From assembly GCA_946612185.1 (NCBI GenBank), contig CAMOEP010000001.1:1-22701 (forward strand): a stretch of DNA of 22,701 bases, in the 5' to 3' direction. Below the pieces are notes generated by a model. That model had not been told where the DNA came from. It made no database searches and saw only the letters and a list, made by a program, of their open reading frames with translations. Positions within the stretch are counted from its first letter, which is position 1. Every line of letters starts with the position of its first letter. Made by a program: the position numbers and the translations under genes. This DNA is from an uncultured Ruminococcus sp. GTDB taxonomy: Bacteria > Bacillota > Clostridia > Oscillospirales > Ruminococcaceae. Below are positions 15,181-22,524 of the stretch, in pieces.

Positions 15181-16128
15181 TTACTCAGCTTCAGCTACTG
15201 CCTCAGTTGCAGCCTCAACCTCTGCGCCGGGTGCGTGATGCTCGTGCTTGGGTGCAGCAGGCTTCTCAGGTGCAGCGGGCTTCTCGCCTTCCTCGATAAC
15301 GGGTGCTACAGGAGCAGCGGGCTTTTCGTGCTTCTCAGCAGGAGCAGCAGGCTTTTCGGGCTTCTCAGCGTCCTCAGCAGGTGCTACGGGAGCAGCAGGC
15401 TTCTCGCCGTCCTCGATTGCAGGAGCAGCGGGCTTTTCGTGCTTCTCAGCAGGAGCAGCAGGCTTCTCAGGCTTCTCAGCGTCCTCAGCAGGTGCTACAG
15501 GTGCAGCAGGCTTCTCGCCTTCCTCGATAACGGGTGCTACAGGATCAGTAGGCTGCTCGCCTTCCTCAATTGCAGGAGTAGCAGGCTTTTCGGGCTTCTC
15601 GCCGTCCTCGATTGCAGGCTTAACTTCCTTGCCGGGCTTTACGATGCCGGGACGGATATTCTTTCTGATGAAATCAAACCAGCTTGACTTAGCCTCGCCG
15701 TCCTTGAAGTCCTCAGCGTCGGTATCAAATGTATCTCTGATCTTGTCCTCAATCTCGTGCTTGCCTACGGGCTTCTCAGGCTTTACAGCAGTTGTCTCGG
15801 CAGGAGCTTCCTCGTCCTCTGCAACAGTTGTAGCTACAGCGATGTCGGTTGTCTCGGCAGCAACAGTTGTCAGGTCAGCGATAGTTGTAACCTCAGCGAT
15901 TGTTGTAACGTTAGCGGTTGTGACTGTCTCCTCGCTCTCAGCAATTGCAGTTGTAACAGCCGCTACTTCCTCCTTAGCCTCTGCGCCGTCATTAGCGTCC
16001 TTGGTCTGGGATACGATAACGGTCTTTTCAGCATTGCTGCCGCTGAAGTTTGCGATAGCTGTTGTGCCGGCTGCTGCGGATACAACTGTTACAGCTGCGA
16101 TTGCTGCGATAAGCTTTCTGTTTTTCAT
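15181..16128 (-). CDS. Secreted Ala/Pro/Glu/Lys-rich repeat protein
   Basis: A 315-aa low-complexity exported protein of unknown function. The signal peptide spans about residues 1-26. An Ala/Thr-rich stretch (52-105) has recurring TTIAEVTTIADLTT. A short, more ordered segment (121-168: HEIEDKIRDTFDTDAEDFKD, SSWFDFIRKNIRPG) precedes Pro-rich repeats (170-295) built from EKPAAP, AIEDGEKPAAP and AEKHEKPAAP; one 37-aa unit is present twice in tandem (214-250, 251-287). The tail is KHEHHAPG plus an acidic Ala-rich end. There is no LPXTG or membrane anchor. The start at 16128 has AAAGGAG upstream; an in-frame ATG at 16245 lacks one and lies before the signal peptide. The extended Pro/Glu/Lys shape suggests a wall-spanning or surface-coating role, an inference only. 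Confidence 0.82.
   Translation of the reverse strand: MKNRKLIAAIAAVTVVSAAAGTTAIANFSGSNAEKTVIVSQTKDANDGAEAKEEVAAVTTAIAESEETVTTANVTTIAEVTTIADLTTVAAETTDIAVATTVAEDEEAPAETTAVKPEKPVGKHEIEDKIRDTFDTDAEDFKDGEAKSSWFDFIRKNIRPGIVKPGKEVKPAIEDGEKPEKPATPAIEEGEQPTDPVAPVIEEGEKPAAPVAPAEDAEKPEKPAAPAEKHEKPAAPAIEDGEKPAAPVAPAEDAEKPEKPAAPAEKHEKPAAPVAPVIEEGEKPAAPEKPAAPKHEHHAPGAEVEAATEAVAEAE
15268..15489 (-). repeat. 111-bp tandem direct repeat within the repeat-protein gene
   Basis: Two copies (15379-15489 and 15268-15378) encode the 37-aa unit beginning AEDAEKPEKPAAPAEKHEKP. The first part of each copy is nearly identical at DNA level and the ends diverge. Shorter related modules flank both sides, so copy number may vary between strains. 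Confidence 0.75.
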
Positions 16129-16531
16129 GATGATTACTCTCCTTTTACAGATAAATTTTTTCCGGTTCGTGAACTCTTTCCGAACTCTGTTAGTAGTATA
16201 CGGAGGAGGTTTCAAAAAAGTGGGGTGGTGTGAAAAATTTTCCAAAATTTTTTTATGAGAATTTTCTTCCCTTATACATTTAAATATAGCAGGAAACTAT
16301 CAGTTTGTTCATAAATTGTTTACAATTATAGCGCTGCTTTTCTTGAATGTCAACCTCGTGGACACAAAAAAGTGAACCATTGTATGACAGAATTAGAGAA
16401 ACTGCAATATAAATATATATATAAATTGTTAATAGGCACAAAATTGTTGTGATTCACTTGATTTTTTAAGTTGATTATGTTAGAATTTAGTTAGATTGTT
16501 TTGCAATCGGTTGTTTGAAAGGATGGTGCAT
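16129..16531. other. AT-rich divergent intergenic region
   Basis: About 400 bp between the divergent repeat-protein and expansin genes. It holds the expansin promoter (16458-16486), three copies of AAATTGTT (16313-16320, 16423-16430, 16441-16448), an AATTGT-TT-ACAATT palindrome (16314-16327) and an AAAAATTTT/AAAATTTTT inverted repeat (16233-16252). For the minus-strand gene a TATACT at 16200-16195 is a possible -10, but I see no good -35. No credible coding frame is present. Confidence 0.55.
16458..16486 (+). promoter_or_regulatory. Promoter of the expansin gene
   Basis: -35 TTGATT (16458-16463), 17-bp spacer, -10 TAGAAT (16481-16486) with TG at 16478-16479. It lies about 45 bp before the start codon. 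Confidence 0.65.
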
Positions 16532-18100
16532 ATGAAGAACTCTTGCTTTGTCAACAAAAGAATTACTGTTTTCGCACTCAGCGCCGCTATCGCTGTAAGT
16601 GCAGCAGGCGCAGTTCCGGGAATTCGCTTCCCCGGAAGTCAGAACGCTTTGACCGCCTCGGCTGACGCTGATGAAGTCTCGGTAAGTATGGGGCTTACTG
16701 CCGGCGGCAGCGCAATTGGCATCAATTTCAGTGTAAGCTTCAGCGATGAACCGAAATTGTACGACGTTACCGTTGATGACGGCGAGATAGATGGTACTGT
16801 GACCGGAAACGTGCTTGAATTTACCGTACCCGTCTGCGCAAGGAGTATGGGCGAGGAGCGTACCATTCTCATCAAGAGGGGGGATACCGTCATCAAGGAG
16901 ATCAAGATATGCGTCTACGACTACCTGAGAACTCTCCTTGAAAACGAAGCTTACGCCGACTGCCATGACCTTGCAAAGGCTATGATGACCTACGGCAGAG
17001 CCGCAAGGGACTATTTCGCCGGGGATACCGTTATCCTGCCCGACGACTTCGAGGATCACAATGAGGTCACAGTCAGCGCTTCTAAGTTCGATAACGAGGC
17101 TTTCAATGCCGCTTTGTCCGAAAAAAATGCCCCTGTCAGCTACTACGGTATGAACCTGTCGCTTCGCTCTGAGATAAACCTGTCACTCTATTTCCAGAAA
17201 ACCGGCGAGGACGCTCTCAGTTTCCTGGAGGGATTCTCCGGCGCTGGCATTTCTACCGAAGTCCGTGACCTGGACGACAATTTCGCCTGCGTGTCATTCG
17301 ATATCCCGGCTTCACGTCTGGACAAGCTTTATACCCTGACAAATGGCGATATTTCAGCAAGTGTAAGCGCTGCACAGTACATAAGTGCTGCACTTGATGA
17401 CGAGGACAGCAACCTTGTGAAACTTTGCAAGACCTTATACGTCTACGGCAGCGCCGCTAAGGAACTGGCTGATTCCGCCCAGTCCGCCGCAAATACCCAC
17501 TACGGCAAGGCAACTTTCTATGACGCTAAGAATTCTGTAGGCTGCTACAAAATAGACGATATCATCGGCAGCGACTTCACCTGCGCTATGAACGAGTATG
17601 ACAGCCCGTGCGCTGAGTACGCCGGCGCTTACCTGAAAGTAACCAGCGGCGATAAGAGTATAAACGTGCTTGTTACCGACCTTTTCCCCACTGACAGCGA
17701 GGGCTGTGCTTCCGGAAATATCGACCTGAGCAAGGAGGCGTTCGCTGCGCTGGCTGACCCTACCGAGGGAATTATCGACATTAGCTGGGAAGTCATCGGC
17801 TATCCCGGTGCTGACAGCGCTCACGTTTCCTACCGCTTCAAGGACGGCTCGTCACAGTACTGGACTGAGATACAGCCGAGAAATACCAGGTATCCCGTGG
17901 CTAAAATGGAATTGTATGCTGACGGCGAATGGCATGAAATGGAGAGAAAATATTATAACTATTTCAGCGTTGGCGGCTTTGCAGGCGAGACTTATACCCT
18001 CCGCCTGACCGATATTTACGGAAATACTATCATCGACGAGAATATCCCCTGGGGCGACGATGTTATAAGAACAGGTAACTCACAGTTCCCTGAGAAATGA
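16532..18100 (+). CDS. Secreted protein with C-terminal bacterial expansin module
   Basis: A 522-aa exported protein. The signal peptide lies within residues 1-40. Residues about 48-320 form an N-terminal region with two related segments: one ending LAKAMMTYGRAARDYF, the other LCKTLYVYGSAAKELA; each follows a beta-rich stretch (SVSMGL, NLSLRSEINLSLYF). I know this pattern only from uncharacterised gut-bacterial secreted proteins. Residues 322-522 match bacterial expansin (YoaJ/EXLX1 type): a double-psi barrel with HYGKATFYDA, conserved Asp383 in LVTDLFP and GNIDLSKEAF, then a binding domain with SSQYWTEIQPRNTRYPVAKM, where Tyr443-Trp444 take the place of the Trp pair. Expansins loosen cellulose without hydrolysis. 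AAAGGA precedes ATG 16532. A 38-aa gene starts 18 nt after the stop. Confidence 0.87.
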   Translation: MKNSCFVNKRITVFALSAAIAVSAAGAVPGIRFPGSQNALTASADADEVSVSMGLTAGGSAIGINFSVSFSDEPKLYDVTVDDGEIDGTVTGNVLEFTVPVCARSMGEERTILIKRGDTVIKEIKICVYDYLRTLLENEAYADCHDLAKAMMTYGRAARDYFAGDTVILPDDFEDHNEVTVSASKFDNEAFNAALSEKNAPVSYYGMNLSLRSEINLSLYFQKTGEDALSFLEGFSGAGISTEVRDLDDNFACVSFDIPASRLDKLYTLTNGDISASVSAAQYISAALDDEDSNLVKLCKTLYVYGSAAKELADSAQSAANTHYGKATFYDAKNSVGCYKIDDIIGSDFTCAMNEYDSPCAEYAGAYLKVTSGDKSINVLVTDLFPTDSEGCASGNIDLSKEAFAALADPTEGIIDISWEVIGYPGADSAHVSYRFKDGSSQYWTEIQPRNTRYPVAKMELYADGEWHEMERKYYNYFSVGGFAGETYTLRLTDIYGNTIIDENIPWGDDVIRTGNSQFPEK

Positions 18101-18118
18101 TAAAGGATGGCGATCACC

Positions 18119-18235
18119 ATGAAAAAGAAGGATTATATCAGACCCACACTCGAAATTTGTGTATTTGAGACTGAGGACGTTATCACCGTTTCACCTCCTA
18201 TCTCCGACCCTAACAACGGTCTGCCAATTAAGTAA
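18119..18235 (+). CDS. 38-aa peptide of the KKxYxxPxxE...EDVIT type, unknown function
   Basis: A short complete frame, beginning MKKKDYIRPTLEICVFETED and continuing VITVSPPISDPNNGLPIK. AAAGGATGG at 18102-18110 gives it a good ribosome binding site just after the expansin stop, so it is probably cotranscribed and separately translated. It has no signal peptide or membrane helix. The pattern of a basic start, an aromatic plus Pro plus Glu core and an EDVIT motif recalls small uncharacterised proteins I have seen in Firmicutes and Bacteroidetes; that is memory, not a search. One Cys (14) and the Pro/Asn-rich tail are the only other marks. A peptide precursor is conceivable, but no modification enzyme is nearby. 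Confidence 0.65.
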   Translation: MKKKDYIRPTLEICVFETEDVITVSPPISDPNNGLPIK

Positions 18236-18267
18236 CTAACGGGAAGGGCTGCTCTTATGACTGTTTC

Positions 18268-18304
18268 TTTGGGGAAACCCTTTTGAAAAAGAGTTCCTCC
18301 CCAA
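18268..18304 (+). repeat. Imperfect inverted repeat TTGGGGAAACCC...GTTCCTCCCCAA
   Basis: Outer arms TTGGGG and CCCCAA with inner TTTT/AAAA pairing and a central G form a hairpin after the 38-aa gene. It resembles a GGGGAA-CCC-TTTTG palindrome common between genes in clostridial genomes and may end the expansin transcript, though no T run follows. Confidence 0.5.
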
Positions 18305-18327
18305 GCCCCTTCATAAAACTTCTAAAT

Positions 18328-18408
18328 TAAATAATTCCCCCTGATATAGCGTACCCAACACTTGCCGGAATAGGTAGATGTGATATGCCATATCAGGGGG
18401 ATTATTTA
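18328..18408. repeat. 81-bp inverted repeat with 22-bp arms between convergent genes
   Basis: Left arm 18328-18350 and right arm 18387-18408 pair over about 22 bp with one bulged T and one mismatch (core CCCCCTGATAT / ATATCAGGGGG), around a 36-nt loop. It ends 48 bp from the stop of the aldo/keto reductase and could be a bidirectional terminator, a small structured RNA or a miniature mobile element. Confidence 0.7.
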
Positions 18409-18456
18409 GTTAAAGTCTTTGCAAAGAGGGTCTGGGAGGAAGCCGTGTTCCATTAG

Positions 18457-19584
18457 TTACTCGGCGGATTCCAGTTTTTCGGCGGCGGTTTTGAGGAGAG
18501 AGATGATTTCGAGGTGCTGTGGGCAGACTGATTCGCACTGTCCGCAGCCCACGCAGTCGGAAGCCTTGCCCTTGCCGGAAGTCACTGAGCCGTAGAAGCT
18601 TCTGGCACGCCATTCCTCCTTGAAGCGGCTGAGGGTGTTCAAGGCGGTGAAAATGTCGGGGATACTGATGCTCATGGGGCAGCCGTCGCAGCAATAGCGG
18701 CAGGAAGTACAACCGATAAGGGGAGTATCCAGCATCTTGTCCCTGACCTGATAAACGGCGTTATTCTCAGGTTCGGTAAGCGGCGTAAAATCGGTGAATG
18801 TGCCGATATTATCCCTCATCTGCTCCTCGTTTGACATACCGGAGAGAATAGTCATAACTCCCGGCAGGGACGCAACGAACCTCAATGCCCACGAAGCGGC
18901 AGAACGTCCGGGGGCGGCGTTGTCGAGGATAGCCATATTCTCCGGGTCGAGTGAGGCGAGAGTTCCGCCCTTGACAGGCTCCATAATAATCATGGGGATA
19001 TTCCGGCTGCTGAGGATATTGTAAAGTTTTCCGGACTGTATAAGAGGGTTGTCCCAATCCAGATAGTTAAGCTGTATCTGGACGAACTCAACCTCCGGGT
19101 GCTTGTCGAGGACTTTTTCCAGCAGTTCGGGAGTTCCGTGGAAGGAGAAACCGAAGTGGCGTATCTTGCCCTCAGCCTTTTTCTGGATACCCCAATTGAA
19201 GCAGTCCAGGCGCTCGTAGGTGTCGTAGTTGCTGCCGTCCTCAAGGGAGTGGAGAAGGTAGAAGTCGAAGTAGTCCACGCCACAGCGCTCAAGCTGTTCG
19301 CTGAAGATCTTGTCTCTGTCCTCGGCGGACTTCATCTCCCACGCCGGGAGTTTATCCGCCAGATAAAAGGAGTCCCTGGGGTAACGCTTTACCACACATT
19401 CCCTTGCGGCGACTTCGGAAGTACCGCTGTGGTAGACGTAAGCGGTGTCGAAGTAGTTCAGCCCGGACTTCATGTACTCATCGACCATGCTACAGACACG
19501 GCTATGGTCGATTTTTTCGTTCTCGGTGGGAAGTCGCATAAGACCGAAACCGAGCTTTGGCATTTCTGTAATATTGATAGACAT
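18457..19584 (-). CDS. Aldo/keto reductase with C-terminal double 4Fe-4S domain
   Basis: A 375-aa oxidoreductase of the ferredoxin-type aldo/keto reductase family. The AKR barrel (residues 1-285) begins MPKLGFGLMRLP and has DTAYVYHSG (Asp/Tyr), LADKLP (Lys) and LLHSLE (His), the four catalytic positions. The C-terminal part holds Fe-S ligands: a Cys-rich CTSCRYCCDGCP (from Cys292) and CVGCGQCESVCP (from Cys344), enough for two 4Fe-4S clusters. Physiological substrates of this family are mostly unknown. Its ATG lies 4 nt after the larC stop and its binding site GGAGGA is inside larC, so it is the last gene of the lar operon. The role with the nickel cofactor is inferred from position only. Confidence 0.9.
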   Translation of the reverse strand: MSINITEMPKLGFGLMRLPTENEKIDHSRVCSMVDEYMKSGLNYFDTAYVYHSGTSEVAARECVVKRYPRDSFYLADKLPAWEMKSAEDRDKIFSEQLERCGVDYFDFYLLHSLEDGSNYDTYERLDCFNWGIQKKAEGKIRHFGFSFHGTPELLEKVLDKHPEVEFVQIQLNYLDWDNPLIQSGKLYNILSSRNIPMIIMEPVKGGTLASLDPENMAILDNAAPGRSAASWALRFVASLPGVMTILSGMSNEEQMRDNIGTFTDFTPLTEPENNAVYQVRDKMLDTPLIGCTSCRYCCDGCPMSISIPDIFTALNTLSRFKEEWRARSFYGSVTSGKGKASDCVGCGQCESVCPQHLEIISLLKTAAEKLESAE

Positions 19585-19588
19585 AGTA

Positions 19589-20881
19589 TCAGTCCTCCTT
19601 ATTAGTTATATCATTTATGCACATATCATTTTCCCTTGCAATACGACAAATATCGTCGGATTCTGGCTTTTGTCGGTGAACTCCGTAGCCGCTGACCTCC
19701 TTGAAACGTACTTGTCCGTAGGGTGTGTCCCGGAGGACTTCACGCCTTTCAAGGACGTAGCGGCGGCAGAGGGTTTCACGGACACCGATAGTGGTAGTAT
19801 GGCGGAAAATCGCCCTCAGAACCGCCTCACGGTCACTTTCATGGCAAAGGCAGGTTAGAAGAATACCGGGGCGGTTTTTCTTCATATTCACCGCAGTAGT
19901 ATAAACGTCCAGAGCGCCGGCTGCGAAAATCATTTCCTGAGCGAAGGCAAGCTGTTCGCCGGTGATGTCGTCCATTTCGCAGCGAAGTTCAGTGACAAGA
20001 TCAAAATTTCCCGAAGTTTCGCCAAGAAACGCCCTTACACAGTTGGCTGCCAGGAACTCCTTAGTGCCGATTCCGACACCGATAGAACTTGTTCGCATGA
20101 GTGGCATTTCACCGAATTCGTCGGCAAAATATTTAAGCAAAGCCGCACCAGTCGGAGTGCATAGTTCCCCCCGGATACTGCCGGAATATGCGGGAATTCC
20201 CCGAAGAATAGCGGCTGTAGCCGGTGCAGGAACTGGCATTATCCCGTGGGCACACCTGACCTGACCAAAGCCTGTGCAGACCGGCGAAACCACCACTTTG
20301 TCCGGCTTTATCTCGTTCATCAGCAGGCAAACTACCAGAACGTCCGCAACAGCGTCCATTGCGCCTACCTCATGGAAATGCACCTCGTCCACGGGCTTGC
20401 CATGCGCCTGAGACTCCGCCTGTGCGATGATCGAGTACACTTCAAAAGCGTCCCGGCGAACCTTTTCCGGTACAGGCTGAGTGTCGATAATTCGCTTAAT
20501 ATCGGCAAGTGAACGGTGTTCATGGTGGTGATGCACATGTTCATTTTCATGCTCATGATGATGTGCAATTTCTGAATTCAGCTCGCTGTGATGTATAGTT
20601 TTGTGGTCATGCTCATGATGATGGTGTTCAGTTTTGTGGTGATGATGTATAGTTTTATTATCGTCGCAGCTTTCCTCCTCCTCACCATTTACTGTCACGG
20701 AAATGTGAGTTCCACTGATTCCGCATGACTGCGCAGAATGGTGATTTATAGCCACTCCCGGTAAGTTCAGGGAATTTACCTTATCCGAAAAAATGTCAGG
20801 TTCGGGCAGTAGTTCTGAGAGTGCCGCCATGAGCATATCCCCGGCAGCGCCCATATTACATTCAATGTACAGTATTTTCAT
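19589..20881 (-). CDS. larC: LarC, nickel-insertion protein for the nickel-pincer nucleotide cofactor
   Basis: A 430-aa cytoplasmic protein that inserts Ni into pyridinium-3,5-bisthiocarboxylic acid mononucleotide (CTP-dependent in Lactiplantibacillus plantarum). The N-terminus MKILYIECNMGAAGDMLMAAL, HFHEVGAMDAVADVL, CTPTGAALLKYFAD and the C-terminal RCEMDDITGEQLAFAQEMIF region cover the family. Here both halves are one continuous frame; in L. plantarum they are larC1 and larC2, joined by a programmed frameshift. Residues 79-122 hold 22 His out of 44, a Ni-binding or Ni-storage insert. The start overlaps larB by 20 nt with GGAGG inside larB. The aldo/keto reductase follows after 4 nt. Confidence 0.93.
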   Translation of the reverse strand: MKILYIECNMGAAGDMLMAALSELLPEPDIFSDKVNSLNLPGVAINHHSAQSCGISGTHISVTVNGEEEESCDDNKTIHHHHKTEHHHHEHDHKTIHHSELNSEIAHHHEHENEHVHHHHEHRSLADIKRIIDTQPVPEKVRRDAFEVYSIIAQAESQAHGKPVDEVHFHEVGAMDAVADVLVVCLLMNEIKPDKVVVSPVCTGFGQVRCAHGIMPVPAPATAAILRGIPAYSGSIRGELCTPTGAALLKYFADEFGEMPLMRTSSIGVGIGTKEFLAANCVRAFLGETSGNFDLVTELRCEMDDITGEQLAFAQEMIFAAGALDVYTTAVNMKKNRPGILLTCLCHESDREAVLRAIFRHTTTIGVRETLCRRYVLERREVLRDTPYGQVRFKEVSGYGVHRQKPESDDICRIARENDMCINDITNKED

Positions 20882-21626
20882 GTTTACCTCCGGTGTGGTT
20901 GATTAGGTGCGCCTGGTAGCCTGCGCCGAAGCCGTTGTCGATATTCACGCAGCTCACACCGCTGGCGCAGGAGTTGAGCATGGATAAAAGTGCCGAAACA
21001 CCGCCAAAACTTGCTCCATACCCCACGCTTGTGGGGACGGCGATGACCGGGCAGTCCGCAAGTCCGCCGATCACACTCGCCAGTGCGCCCTCCATTCCGG
21101 CGACGGCGATTATCACCGAAGCGCTCATGATCTCGTTCATGTGCGCCAAAAGCCGGTGAAGTCCCGCAACGCCCACGTCGTACAGTTCAGTCACCGGATT
21201 TCCCAGGGATTTAGCGGTAAACGCCGCTTCTCTCGCAACGGGAATATCGCTCGTTCCGCCGGTGGCGATGAGGATAGTTCCGGCGGTGTCATGTGGCGGA
21301 AAATCGGTGGTGAAAGCGATGCGCCCGACAGAGTCGTAATTCAGGGGAATTTCCCTGCTGACCGCCTCTGCCTTGTCCGCTGAAAGCCGGGTGATAAGCA
21401 CATTGCTGCCCTCCAGCGCCCGGATTATTGCGATAATTTGCTCCGCCGACTTGCCCTCTCCGAATATAACCTCCGGCACACCCTGGCGCAGAGAACGGTG
21501 GTTGTCAGCCTTTGCGAATCCCAAGTCTGTAAAAGGAGAGCATTTAAGTTTCAGAGCAGCGCTATCCGGCGAAATATCGCCATTTGCCACCTGCCGCAGA
21601 ATCTCATATAGACGACTGTCGTTCAT
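20862..21626 (-). CDS. larB: LarB, nicotinic acid adenine dinucleotide carboxylase/hydrolase
   Basis: A 254-aa enzyme for the first step of nickel-pincer cofactor synthesis: carboxylation of the pyridinium ring of NaAD and release of AMP. The N-terminal part has DLGFAKADNHRSLRQGVPEVIFGEGKS-type sequence, with the tail of that stretch starting the carboxylase fold. The PurE-like C-terminal domain shows ATGGTSDIPVAREA, VAGMEGALASVIGGLADCPV and PTSVGYGASFGGVSALLSML. Length matches the family. Its ATG overlaps the larE stop by 4 nt (ATGA), and larC overlaps its own 3' end by 20 nt, so all three are translationally linked. Confidence 0.94.
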   Translation of the reverse strand: MNDSRLYEILRQVANGDISPDSAALKLKCSPFTDLGFAKADNHRSLRQGVPEVIFGEGKSAEQIIAIIRALEGSNVLITRLSADKAEAVSREIPLNYDSVGRIAFTTDFPPHDTAGTILIATGGTSDIPVAREAAFTAKSLGNPVTELYDVGVAGLHRLLAHMNEIMSASVIIAVAGMEGALASVIGGLADCPVIAVPTSVGYGASFGGVSALLSMLNSCASGVSCVNIDNGFGAGYQAHLINHTGGKHENTVH

Positions 21627-22447
21627 TTCAGGTCACCTCCCAGAACTTCATTCATGCTGCCGCTGCGGAAGCCGTCCAGATCGAGGGAAACATAGCGGAA
21701 ACCAAGGCTGTGCAATGCATTACAGACCTCATGTCGGCGTGAAAATAGCGTATTAGCGTCATTTTCAGCCACTTCGATGCGAGCGGAGTTCTCCCCGGAA
21801 ATGCGTACCCGGACAGGGGAGTGCGCACCAAGTATCTCACGGCGGAGAAAGTTCTCAGAATCAGCTATTTTCCGCAGCTTCTCGGCAGTTATCACCTCGC
21901 CATAGGGAATCCGTGAGGCAAGGCAGGCGGCGGAGGGCTTTTGCCAGAGTGAAACGCCCAGATCATGGGATATCCGCCGTATTTCGCCCTTGGTCAGCTC
22001 GGAATCCAGTAGGGGACTAAGTACGCCCAGTTCCCGGACAGCCCTCATACCTGGGCGGTAGTCAGCGGTGTCGTCGGCGTTCGAGCCTTCTGCGACCGTG
22101 GGAAAACCGAGTTCACTGGCAGCGGAGTTTATGGCTGTAAATAGACGTTTTTTGCATATGTAGCACCGCTCCGGGGAATTGCGGCAGATGTCCGGATCAT
22201 CGAGGGCATCGAAGTTGACGGTAATTTGCCGGACTCCCAGCGTGGCACAGAATTCAGCGGAATCTTGCAAGTCGTCGCCGGGAACGAGAGGGGAGGCAGC
22301 CGTGACCGCAAGGCAGTTGTCACCGAGGACATCGTGAGCGGCTTTCAGGAGGAAAGCGGAGTCAATTCCCCCGGAAAACGCCACAGCAAGCCGTTTTTCA
22401 GCGGTCAGGAGGGCATGAAGATGAGCGAGTTTATCAGAAGTATTCAT
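21623..22447 (-). CDS. larE: LarE, ATP-dependent sulfur transferase for the nickel-pincer cofactor
   Basis: A 274-aa PP-loop enzyme that adenylates the cofactor precursor and adds the two sulfurs. The nucleotide-binding SGGIDS (25-30) is near the N-terminus; ERCYICKKRLF and EGSNADDTADYRPG are conserved family stretches. Cys175 in KPSAACLASR corresponds to the sacrificial Cys176 of L. plantarum LarE. I see no clear cluster-type Cys set beyond it, so the single-Cys mechanism is likelier than the 4Fe-4S one, though this is a reading by eye. First gene of the operon, downstream of a near-consensus promoter. The binding site before ATG 22447 is weak (GGTGA). Confidence 0.93.
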   Translation of the reverse strand: MNTSDKLAHLHALLTAEKRLAVAFSGGIDSAFLLKAAHDVLGDNCLAVTAASPLVPGDDLQDSAEFCATLGVRQITVNFDALDDPDICRNSPERCYICKKRLFTAINSAASELGFPTVAEGSNADDTADYRPGMRAVRELGVLSPLLDSELTKGEIRRISHDLGVSLWQKPSAACLASRIPYGEVITAEKLRKIADSENFLRREILGAHSPVRVRISGENSARIEVAENDANTLFSRRHEVCNALHSLGFRYVSLDLDGFRSGSMNEVLGGDLK

Positions 22448-22493
22448 AAGAAAATTTCACCAAATTTGTGAGAGGTTAATTAATATCATTATA

Positions 22494-22522
22494 AATATAC
22501 CACAAAATCCCGCATTTGTCAA
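22494..22522 (-). promoter_or_regulatory. Promoter of the larEBC-aldo/keto reductase operon
   Basis: On the minus strand: a perfect -35 TTGACA (22522-22517), 17-bp spacer, -10 TATATT (22499-22494) with a TG before it. It begins 2 bp after the terminator of the next gene to the right. No nickel-box or riboswitch is evident in the short leader. Confidence 0.8.
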
Positions 22523-22524
22523 CA

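Noticed and set aside
15181..15700. CRISPR-like or satellite array, because of regular repeats
   Set aside because: The repeats are in frame within a secreted protein gene and have no unique spacers.
15248..16258. A 336-codon open frame on the plus strand rich in Gly, Ala, Phe and Ser
   Set aside because: It is the antisense of the Ala/Pro repeat gene; the repeats keep the opposite frame open. It has no ribosome binding site, and the minus-strand gene has a signal peptide, ribosome binding site and terminator.
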